Assembly: GCA_964561145.1 (NCBI GenBank)
Contig: CAZLNZ010000032.1
Span: forward strand, 1 to 14,688
DNA length: 14,688 nt
Origin: RUG14300 sp964561145
GTDB lineage: Bacteria; Bacillota; Clostridia; Christensenellales; CAG-1252
Reading direction: 5' to 3'
Position numbers and translations under genes: made by a program. Position 1 is the first letter of the stretch. Each line of letters begins with the position of its first letter. Below, piece by piece: positions 7,901-13,510 of this stretch. Under the pieces are notes generated by a model, which was not told the DNA's origin, made no database searches, and saw only the letters and a program-made list of their open reading frames with translations.

Positions 7901-10336
7901 TTTATCAGCAATGTAATAAGTATTAATAACTTTAACGTCTATGCGGTAGAAAAACTTTCTTCTATTGTCAGTGAAAGATTAAGAGTGTTGTATAATGAAA
8001 TATATGGAGCCGAGGGCAACGGTTTTTTGGATAGAATTTGTGGGGAGAAAACCCTTGAAGAATATGTTACTTCATTGATTATTTCGAGAGCTAATCCTGA
8101 AGAATTGTGCTCAAAATGGGATTTTGCAAGAATATGTGAAGTCTTAAACTATAATTGTATGCCAAAGCAAGGTTCAAAGGAGAGCTTAATAAGTGTAAAT
8201 GACCTTGAACAATTGGATAAAAAGGAATTTATAAAGAAAACAGTGCAACAGGTGTTAAGCTGCTATGTTGTTAAGTTATCGGGACGCAAAAACGAGTTAG
8301 TAAATAGAAGATGTGCCGAAGCGATTGTCTATCCATATTTGGAGGGTAATATAGGCAACTTATCTTCATTGGAAACCGAGCTGGAAAAGGCATTGTACCC
8401 GCAAATATGCCAAGTTTCTTCCTGTCCATTAATTAGCGATGAGGATACACCCGTTAATGTGATAAATAATATTTTAGACAGGCTTTCATCTTATTACGAT
8501 AATCTAATTTTGAAGATTAATTCTCATATCGCACGTAATATAAAATCCTATGCCTTGAGAGTTATGCAGGGCGTGACAGAAGAAGAGTTATCCTTCTTGG
8601 ATTGTACTTCGTTTGATAAGGTTGACATTCTAGACTCTCAGAAAACTGCTTTAGATAGAATAAGACATTTGGTATCAAAGGGCTACTATATTACTTCAGC
8701 CGATAGAATTAATGATATTGCAACGAGATTTTCATCGGATGTCGATGATTTTGTTTCTTTGAATGATAGTGTATCACGTAGCTTATATGGTGAAACCAAG
8801 GAGATATTCTCTTCTGAGTCCTTAAAGAAGTACATTGAGGCTAAATCTAAGAGTAAAGCAATATCTTCTAGTGTTGAATTATATCGGACAAGCTGTACGG
8901 AAAGAGATTTTAACGGTACTATATTAAGGGATAAAGGAGAAAGAGACGTATTTTTCCTTCTTATTAGAATAACTGTTAAACAAGTGCTGAATCAACTGAA
9001 AGGTGCTTTTTCTTCTTGGAATTACAAAGGATTAAGCTTAATGCTTTCCTCACTTGTATATTACGGCACATCGTTGTCAGAAATATACAATATATTCAAG
9101 CCTTCAGATGTCGGTGAAATTTTGTTAGACGACTTAGCTGAAAAGGTCAAGTCTACGCTTGTACCGATTTTTGATAAATTGATAGAGGAGGGCGACAGGA
9201 AGGATTATACTAGTGCCCATGCACATATAAAGAAGATGCTTCCTGAAGTCGTGGCGGGAATAGTTATGGACTATGTAGATTATAATGATGATTATTCCTG
9301 TTGGAACTATGAGTATATTAACGAATCTCTTGCGGAAAAGTTACTCCCTCGAGGGCTCGATGACGATAATGCCTATAAGCTTGTAACCAAAGAAATTGCC
9401 GCTCACGAGAATATAGATGACGTTATTGATAATGTAATTGATATTGTTCTTAAGAGCTTTGATAGAAAGGCTATCGAGTACGATCTCGAGTTATTAGACG
9501 GAAGAATCAAGGATGTGGTCAAGAGCTGTATTAACAGAAGAGAGCATTTTACCGAATGGGATTATGAGGATATTAACAATAGATTATCCAGAGCCTTTTT
9601 AACAAGAGCTGACAGGGATAAGAAGGTATTATCCATCGACTATATGAGAGAGTACCTTAAGAATAATTCCGATTACGATTATGAGGAAGAAGAGTATTCA
9701 TATTCGGTAGAAGAGGTATCCGACTCGTTGTATTCCTTTGATTCAGATAATACCGGTAAGTTATCTTTTGCTATAATTCTCGATGCCGTTAAAGAGGGTT
9801 TGGCAAGAATAATGGTCGAAAAGGTCGATGATTACAACAGATTGACCGAAAATATCTGTAGAAGATATCTAATCGACGGAATAATGTTCTCCTTATTTGA
9901 ACGTCTTACGATGCTAAAATATACCGATGAGCATTGGTATGAACAGATAGATAATATGGACAAGCTACGTCAAGGTATCGGTCTGAGATCTTTGGGACAG
10001 CTTGACCCGATTACCTGTTATCAAAAGGAAGGTTTTACCATGTTTGATGAGATGGTAGAACTTGTACGTGAGGACGTTGTATTGCACGCATTAAAGGATT
10101 TACCCGAAGATTTGTTCGGTAAAAAACAAGAGAGTGTATCGGAAAAATATGGCAAGAAAAAGGCAAGTAACGTTTACTACAAGAGGGTTGGAGCACAGCC
10201 TGTCCGCAAGGCAAATAAGGTAGGACCCAATGATCCCTGTCCTTGCGGTTCCGGAAAGAAATATAAGAAATGTTGCGGTAGAAGAGTTAGCGGCACTCCC
10301 TATGGCATCGGTGTCGATTCCGTTGATGAAGACTAA
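4997..10336 (+). CDS. secA: Giant SecA ATPase with an expanded helical wing region and SEC-C zinc tail
   Basis: The 1779-residue protein is about twice normal SecA length. The ATG at 4997 follows GGAGG (4987-4991), 38 bp after the first secA. Residues 1-690 form a complete motor: TGEGKT 102-107, DEVD 207-210, GMTGTAKT from 380, TNMAGRGTDI 495-504 and QLRGRAGRQGD from 589, then the long scaffold helix with SFDDVVNRQR near 666. The second half of the scaffold and the two-helix finger resume only near W1647 (HWYEQIDNMDKLRQGIGLR). A canonical zinc tail follows (CPCGSGKKYKKCC; C1748, C1750, C1759, C1760). Between 690 and 1630, where the neighbour needs about 120 residues, lie about 960. They contain repeated wing-domain-like motifs at I720, W806, W946, W1041, about 1124, W1341, W1436 and W1521. 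The frame is uninterrupted, so this is a true long protein. The intact finger framework and tail suggest it may be the main exporter. Confidence 0.93.
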   Translation: MGLISKIFGTENDRQIKKIDAIANRIEALADKYASYTDKELNQCTERFKEELRKGKTLDDILPDAFACVREASSRVLGMRHFHVQLIGGIALHQGRIAEMSTGEGKTLVSTLPAYLNALTGKGVHIVTVNDYLAKRDAEWMGQVHRFLGLTVDVVYNNQPAEEKRKAYKADIIYGTNSTFGFDYLRDNQAKTTGQLYQRALNYVIIDEVDSVLIDEARTPLIISGKSTKSSEIFYRTNRFAQTLKAPNPDSENEAEQTGDFEINEEDRKITLTERGTHKAEAFFKVENIADIANIDLYRHIRLAIRANFLMQRDKDYLVRDNQVIIIDEFTGRMMIGRRFNDGLHTAIEAKEGLKIKDENMVVATITYQNFFRLYSKLSGMTGTAKTEEEEFRKIYGLDIVVIPTNKPVIRRDENDKLYTTEQGKYKAIIEDIKDCYDRGQPVLVGTVSVEKSEKLSSMLVRERIRHNVLNAKNHEREAEIVAQAGRKGTVTIATNMAGRGTDIMLGGNPEFMAKQYLIQQWYSERVIQEATSRSNDVSKEGLKARLVYREKLEEYKKETDREKQEVIELGGLRIIGTERHESRRIDNQLRGRAGRQGDIGSSVFYLSMEDDLVRIFGGDRMKSLSQSLNLPDDVPISLKMMTNKVEDAQKHLEGRNYSMRKSVLSFDDVVNRQRELIYSDRRKMLYDKSYYKETYGILDELIREVLTNTIDFSLDFSRINYDQLNKILLSRFLKAEDFVDYVGVSFLEKEDFENVDREKLFDRVAEAIINKYKARVAKYRDESSFENFLQAVELSIDLAKPIEEWNYVKLNELATVKLNDFVGELFTIEDAKSLNEKSIESIARDIGVNLEKYYSEKLVEYNARILGSFIENYALSNLTDAEKAYSITSICRQDSYSLSDIEKKEFVLQGIKKYNDVVTLNISQELLDIFTSLFADSVKNGPFEWDFAKVDKELVQALIPKNATGETFISNVISINNFNVYAVEKLSSIVSERLRVLYNEIYGAEGNGFLDRICGEKTLEEYVTSLIISRANPEELCSKWDFARICEVLNYNCMPKQGSKESLISVNDLEQLDKKEFIKKTVQQVLSCYVVKLSGRKNELVNRRCAEAIVYPYLEGNIGNLSSLETELEKALYPQICQVSSCPLISDEDTPVNVINNILDRLSSYYDNLILKINSHIARNIKSYALRVMQGVTEEELSFLDCTSFDKVDILDSQKTALDRIRHLVSKGYYITSADRINDIATRFSSDVDDFVSLNDSVSRSLYGETKEIFSSESLKKYIEAKSKSKAISSSVELYRTSCTERDFNGTILRDKGERDVFFLLIRITVKQVLNQLKGAFSSWNYKGLSLMLSSLVYYGTSLSEIYNIFKPSDVGEILLDDLAEKVKSTLVPIFDKLIEEGDRKDYTSAHAHIKKMLPEVVAGIVMDYVDYNDDYSCWNYEYINESLAEKLLPRGLDDDNAYKLVTKEIAAHENIDDVIDNVIDIVLKSFDRKAIEYDLELLDGRIKDVVKSCINRREHFTEWDYEDINNRLSRAFLTRADRDKKVLSIDYMREYLKNNSDYDYEEEEYSYSVEEVSDSLYSFDSDNTGKLSFAIILDAVKEGLARIMVEKVDDYNRLTENICRRYLIDGIMFSLFERLTMLKYTDEHWYEQIDNMDKLRQGIGLRSLGQLDPITCYQKEGFTMFDEMVELVREDVVLHALKDLPEDLFGKKQESVSEKYGKKKASNVYYKRVGAQPVRKANKVGPNDPCPCGSGKKYKKCCGRRVSGTPYGIGVDSVDED
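7154..9660 (+). repeat. Coding array of helical-wing-domain-like modules inside the giant secA
   Basis: Translated modules share an aromatic core followed by a helix: RINYDQLNKIL (I720), EWNYVKLNEL (W806), EWDFAKVDKEL (W946), KWDFARICEVL (W1041), SWNYKGLSLML (W1341), CWNYEYINESL (W1436) and EWDYEDINNRL (W1521). A weaker copy lies near 1124 (LSSLETELEKALYP). The single wing domain of the upstream SecA has FWNYEELNQKL. Spacings are mostly 85-95 residues, with two longer gaps (806-946 and about 1124-1341) that may hold decayed modules. A hydrophobic helix (such as VVAGIVMDYVDY) precedes several cores and a LLPxG-type turn follows some. DNA identity between modules is low, so these are ancient duplications. 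Module boundaries are approximate. Confidence 0.7.
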
Positions 10337-10362
10337 TTAGAAAGAATATTGTTAGATAATAA

Positions 10363-10413
10363 AAAGCTCCGTTCGTTTACGTTTTTTGTAATGTAGACGG
10401 CGGAACTTTTTTT
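10363..10413 (+). terminator. Terminator after the giant secA
   Basis: An imperfect long hairpin starts 26 bases after the stop. AAG-C-TCCG (10364-10371 region) pairs with CGGA-A-CTT (10401-10408), with further partial pairing through TTAC/GTAA near the loop. A run of T ends at 10413. Mismatches weaken the middle of the stem, but the position and T tail fit an intrinsic terminator. Confidence 0.75.
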
Positions 10414-10512
10414 GTGTTCGTTGTCAATTTTACCCTTTTTGCTTTATATTACTGTTCCCAATTATGCGGTAATAATACAAAATGCCAAATCTGTACCAGT
10501 AACTTATATAAA

Positions 10513-10600
10513 TGTCATACTGAGCGAAAGGAAATTGGTATCAATTTCTGTAGTCGAACCCCGAAGGGGCGACACCTTGGTGTCGGTATCTCATCATTGT
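10513..10600. repeat. Compact multi-palindrome intergenic element
   Basis: Within about 90 bases lie three consecutive hairpins: GAAATTG/CAATTTC (10531-10537 with 10542-10548, loop GTAT), CCCC/GGGG (10559-10562 with 10566-10569, loop GAA, extendable outward through GTCG/CGAC), and CGACACC/GGTGTCG (10570-10576 with 10579-10585). The second, if extended, shares its CGAC with the third, so they compete. The left edge reads GTCATACTGAGCGAAAGG, resembling the CTGAGCGAA-type dispersed repeats of many bacterial genomes. It sits in the 400-bp gene-free gap after the giant secA. The rest of that gap (about 10601-10703) shows no gene or clear signal. Confidence 0.6.
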
Positions 10601-10703
10601 AAAAAGCCTGTTTCGTGTTGAGCAATGCTAGGGCTTAAGTCTATTTAGTTATTATAAAGTGTTTTTTCAAGCATGTTAAATATTAAAACTCAGTTACACC
10701 CAT

Positions 10704-10908
10704 AATTGTGGAATAAAATTTTCTAGACAATATTGACATGCTTTGAATTTTGCTATATACTAGAAATGGTAGGGATGGTTTTAAACAATTATCTCACAAA
10801 AATATGTAAAGGAGGACTTGATAGTGGATAAGTTACTACAAAAAATAATTGCAATACCAATTGTGCTTGTTTTGATGTGCACAATAGCTATATCATTTTG
10901 CGGATGTA
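10704..10908 (+). repeat. Direct repeat, copy 1: promoter, leader and signal peptide
   Basis: This 205-bp stretch recurs at 12665-12869 with a constant offset of 1961 bases and no indel. It covers the upstream region, promoter, leader, ribosome binding site and signal-peptide codons of lipoprotein gene A. Most differences lie in the leader between the -10 box and the ribosome binding site. Similarity ends sharply at the codons for the lipobox cysteine. Confidence 0.9.
10733..10761 (+). promoter_or_regulatory. Promoter of lipoprotein gene A
   Basis: A perfect -35 box TTGACA (10733-10738) and -10 box TATACT (10756-10761) are 17 bases apart. The leader to the start codon is about 55 bases and ends in AAAGGAGG. 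The palindrome CAATATTG (10728-10735) overlaps the -35 box, and ATTGT/ACAAT (10705-10709, 10727-10731) forms an interrupted inverted repeat. Either could be an operator, which is untested inference. Confidence 0.85.
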
Positions 10909-11522
10909 CAAGATATCCCGAAGATTATACGATTGAAGAACATATCGCTAAGATCTCAAAAAGGGTTCAAAAACGATATATGGATAATGATGATACTTTA
11001 GAATCTTTTGCCATATACCCGGTTTATAACGAGGATGACAAGTTATCTTACTTTTTGGTCGGGTTCGAACCTTGCGGGTTTGTTTTTGTTCAACTTGGAA
11101 TTCAAAGGAATATTGTTTATGGAATGTATATGCGTTGTGATACATATCTAAATTTGACTTGGTATAGATACAGACAGTGTATCGATGGTATTGAACCTGA
11201 AGAGTATGAGGGAAATGAATGGATTTATATTGAAGGTTTATCCATGTCATTTTCCAACTCAAATACTCGGTTTTTATCGAATGAGGACGGGGAAATAATT
11301 CAATATGACAAAAGCCCATATTTTGTTGCCGATGTACTGGATAGTAAATTATATTTTATGGAGTTGTCGAATGGTGGAGGAATTCCTGCAGTTAAAAACA
11401 ATGAATCATTTGTAAATCTAGTTTCAATGGAATCATTTTCTTTTTTAGGAGAAAATGGATATCACGTAAGATCTATACCTCCTCGGATTTCAATTGTTTT
11501 CTTCTATGAGGATAGATTATAA
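10824..11522 (+). CDS. Probable secreted lipoprotein A, function unknown
   Basis: This 232-residue protein is not recognised as a named family. The N-terminus has a positive segment (MDKLLQK), a hydrophobic core (IIAIPIVLVLMCTIAIS) and FCGC, a lipobox-like site predicting lipid attachment at Cys28 and anchoring outside the membrane. The mature part is rich in Tyr, acidic and aromatic residues. It shares with genes B and C the motifs DYTIEEH near the start, SPYxxAxVLxxKLY, IPAxK and VNLxSMxxF near the end. The start is taken as GTG at 10824, because it lies 8 bases after AGGAGG and aligns with the ATG of gene B. The TTG at 10818 is only 2 bases from that site. It has its own strong promoter. 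Unlike B and C, no surface-protein gene or remnant follows it. Confidence 0.75.
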   Translation: MDKLLQKIIAIPIVLVLMCTIAISFCGCTRYPEDYTIEEHIAKISKRVQKRYMDNDDTLESFAIYPVYNEDDKLSYFLVGFEPCGFVFVQLGIQRNIVYGMYMRCDTYLNLTWYRYRQCIDGIEPEEYEGNEWIYIEGLSMSFSNSNTRFLSNEDGEIIQYDKSPYFVADVLDSKLYFMELSNGGGIPAVKNNESFVNLVSMESFSFLGENGYHVRSIPPRISIVFFYEDRL

Positions 11523-11566
11523 TTCGAAGGAAAGATAACCAATGAAGATTTGTGAGTAAAAATTCC

Positions 11567-11592
11567 GTTATTTTAATCTAGAATAAAATAAC
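11567..11592 (+). terminator. AT-rich perfect inverted repeat after gene A
   Basis: GTTATTTTA (11567-11575) and TAAAATAAC (11584-11592) form a perfect 9-bp stem with an 8-base loop, 44 bases after the gene A stop. The T tail is poor and the stem is AT-rich, so it is at best a weak terminator. It may instead be a protein-binding or structural site. Confidence 0.35.
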
Positions 11593-11620
11593 AATGCATT
11601 GTATTATTAATTCGATTGTT

Positions 11621-11648
11621 TTGAAAGATGAACAATCTGAGATGTAAT
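11621..11648 (+). promoter_or_regulatory. Possible weak promoter for gene B
   Basis: TTGAAA (11621-11626) and TGTAAT (11643-11648) are 16 bases apart, upstream of gene B. This is much weaker than the promoters of A and C, whose shared promoter repeat is absent here. A small hairpin CGTTC-GTTA-GAACG (11696-11709) lies between it and the gene. Gene B may have lost its original control region. Confidence 0.3.
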
Positions 11649-11769
11649 AAACAAGGAGTATTATCGAAAGAGTAGCTATAAAAAGCGTCAGTTATCGTTC
11701 GTTAGAACGCAAATGAAATAGATTTTTACTAAAAGGTGTTATGAAAGCAAGTATAAAGGAGGTTTGGTT

Positions 11770-12478
11770 ATGGAAAAAACGGTGCAAAGAATAATTGCAA
11801 TACCAGTCTTGATTTTCTTGATTTGTTCAATGCCATTATTTTTTTGCGGATGCATGAAGTATCTGGATGATTATACTATTGAAGAGCATATTAAGAACCT
11901 ATCAAAACGTGTTGAAAAAAAAGTATTTAAAGGAAGATGAAACATATAATATATACCCGCTTTATTCTCAAAATGAGGATGAAGCAATAGAGTATTTCCT
12001 TGTGGAATTTTCTTCAAATAGATGTCTATTTATTAGAGTTCGTGAAACAGATTTTGAGTTTCGCTTATTAAATGGAAAGTATTCAATTTATGCCTATTAT
12101 GAACTTTCTGAACAGTATCCATGGACGAGGTATATACTTGATGAAAATATGAATAGGAATGCTTATGGAAATCCGATACACTGGTCTGCGGAAAAGGAAG
12201 ACAATATTCATCTGCAAAAGTATGGTGCGTATTGTGAAATAGACGATAATGGAGAGCAGGCGGAATATTCGAGGAGCCCTTATAATGCGGCAAATGTATT
12301 AGAGGAAAAGAAGTTTATATTTCGTGTTGGTGAGGGTGATTATATACCTGCAATTAAGATCAATGAAAACACATATGTAAATCTTATTTCGATGACTGAG
12401 TTTAACTATATATACGATGTGTGGAATCAAGAAGTATTTTCACTGAGTTTTGTTCTTGATCCTCACGAACATTTTTAG
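11770..12478 (+). pseudogene. Lipoprotein B, frameshifted in an A8 tract
   Basis: The ATG at 11770, 7 bases after AAGGAGG, begins MEKTVQRIIAIPVLIFLI and a lipoprotein signal ending FCGC. The frame stops at TGA 11938-11940 after 56 codons. Gene C is nearly identical across this point but has seven A at 12930-12936, where B has eight at 11915-11922. Removing one A restores a 235-residue protein through to TAG at 12478, with DYTIEEH, SPYNAANVL, IPAIK and YVNLISM as in C. An ATG at 11867 in the other frame would start inside the conserved region without a signal peptide, so it is not a credible start. Either B is a young pseudogene, or slippage on the A tract restores some full-length product; a sequencing error is the third possibility. 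The function is unknown, as for A and C. Confidence 0.75.
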
Positions 12479-12507
12479 AAAAGGAGAATTGTTATGAATC
12501 ATAAAAA
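11846..12507 (+). repeat. Direct repeat, B copy: mature lipoprotein region and next start codon
   Basis: From the lipobox codons of gene B to the first codons of the decayed gene behind it, this region matches 12861-13524. The first part, to about 12090, is nearly identical. The middle is more divergent, with a net three-base length difference. The end (stop codon, AAAAGGAGAATTGTT and ATGAATCATAAAAA) is identical again. It marks a duplication of a two-gene cassette. Confidence 0.85.
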
Positions 12508-12594
12508 TAATATAATTCTATGCAAAGAATAATTAGTATATTGCTATCTTATATGATATTAGTTTTGTTGATACTGCATACATTTATTGCTTAA
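12494..12594 (+). pseudogene. Decayed start of a surface-protein gene
   Basis: ATGAATCATAAAAA at 12494 and the ribosome binding site before it are identical to the start of the large secreted-protein gene at 13511, but the frame stops after 12 codons. A shifted frame from 12520 encodes MQRIISILLSYMILVLLILH and stops at 12592-12594, still resembling a signal peptide. Nothing of the downstream domains remains. This looks like the residue of a deleted paralog. A real 24-residue hydrophobic peptide cannot be fully excluded. Confidence 0.55.
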
Positions 12595-12664
12595 GCAATA
12601 GATACTATGTAATAGGCTGGTTGAATATTTTTATATTAAATAGAAAATGACCATTTGTACCAAC

Positions 12665-12869
12665 AATTGTGGAATAAAATTTTCTAGACAATATTGACAT
12701 GCTATGAATTTTGCTATATACTAGAAATGGTAGGGATAGTTTTTATCGGTTATCTCTTAAATATATGTAAAGGAGGATATGATAGTGGATAAGTTACTAC
12801 AAAAAATAATTGCAATACCAATCTTGCTTGTTTTAATGTGCACAATAGCTATATCATTTTGCGGATGTA
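12665..12869 (+). repeat. Direct repeat, copy 2: promoter, leader and signal peptide
   Basis: This is the second copy of the 205-bp segment at 10704-10908. In the coding part (from 12785) only about three bases differ over some 85. It supplies the promoter and signal peptide of gene C, whose mature region instead matches gene B. Confidence 0.9.
12694..12722 (+). promoter_or_regulatory. Promoter of lipoprotein C and surface-protein genes
   Basis: TTGACA (12694-12699) and TATACT (12717-12722) are 17 bases apart, identical in both boxes to the promoter of gene A. The overlapping CAATATTG palindrome is also kept. It probably drives both gene C and the large gene that follows. Confidence 0.85.
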
Positions 12870-13495
12870 TGAAGTATCTGGATGATTACACTATTGAAGA
12901 GCATATTAAGAACATATCAAAACGTGTTGAAAAAAAGTATTTAAAGGAAGATGAAACATATAATATATACCCGCTTTATTCTCAAAATGAGGATGAAGCA
13001 ATAGAGTATTTCCTTGTGGAGTTTTCTTCAAATAGATGTCTATTTATTAGAGTTCGGGAAACAGATTTTGAGTTTCGCTTATTAAATGGAAAGTATTCAA
13101 TTTATGCTTATTGTGAGCGTTTTGAACACTATCCATGGACGAGGTACATACTTGAAGAAAATATGAATAAGACAGCTTATGGAAATCAGATACACTGGTC
13201 TGCGAAAAAGAAAGACAATATTCATCTGCATAAGTATGGTGCGTATTGTGAAATAGACGATAATGGGGAGCAGGTGGAATATTCGAGGAGCCCTTATAAT
13301 GCGGCAAATGTATTGAGTGAAAAATTGTATTTATTACATATCGAAAGTTATTATTGGTATATACCTGCAATTAAAATTGGTGAGAATACATATGTTAATC
13401 TTATATCAATGGCTGAGTTTAATACCTTATACGATATATCAAATCAAGAAGTATTACCGCTAAGTTTTATTCTTGATCCTCACGAACATTTTTAG
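12785..13495 (+). CDS. Probable secreted lipoprotein C, function unknown
   Basis: This intact 236-residue member of the A/B/C group has a signal peptide MDKLLQKIIAIPILLVLM and FCGC lipobox-like site, predicting an acylated Cys28. GTG at 12785 is chosen as start because it lies 8 bases after AGGAGG. The ATG at 12779 is only 2 bases from it, and the aligned codon in gene A is TTG. The mature region has DYTIEEHIKNISKRVEKKY, SPYNAANVLSEKLY, IPAIK, YVNLISM and a C-terminal DPHEHF. No known catalytic motif is visible. The signal peptide is almost identical to A and the mature part almost identical to B, so the gene looks recombinant. It ends 15 bases before the large surface-protein gene, whose ribosome binding site follows its stop, so the two are probably co-transcribed and may act together at the cell surface. 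Confidence 0.8.
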   Translation: MDKLLQKIIAIPILLVLMCTIAISFCGCMKYLDDYTIEEHIKNISKRVEKKYLKEDETYNIYPLYSQNEDEAIEYFLVEFSSNRCLFIRVRETDFEFRLLNGKYSIYAYCERFEHYPWTRYILEENMNKTAYGNQIHWSAKKKDNIHLHKYGAYCEIDDNGEQVEYSRSPYNAANVLSEKLYLLHIESYYWYIPAIKIGENTYVNLISMAEFNTLYDISNQEVLPLSFILDPHEHF

Positions 13496-13510
13496 AAAAG
13501 GAGAATTGTT

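Noticed and set aside
7060..9890. Giant SecA as an assembly artefact joining two genes
   Set aside because: The frame is open throughout, N- and C-terminal SecA parts appear once each in the right order, and the insertion carries diverged wing-like modules rather than identical repeats.
10510..10600. CRISPR array
   Set aside because: There is only one set of differing palindromes, with no regularly spaced identical repeats and no cas gene.
10412..10621. Short open frames of 60-70 codons in the gap after the giant secA
   Set aside because: They start inside the terminator region, lack ribosome binding sites and run through the palindromic element, so they look like chance frames.
11867..12478. 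Independent 203-residue protein starting at ATG 11867
   Set aside because: Its first codons are an out-of-frame reading of the conserved DYTIEEH region. Comparison with gene C shows it is the frameshifted remainder of lipoprotein B.
10704..12869. Flanking direct repeats as ends of an insertion sequence
   Set aside because: The repeats contain promoter and signal-peptide codons, have no terminal inverted repeats, and no transposase lies between them. Duplication of the gene cassette explains them better.
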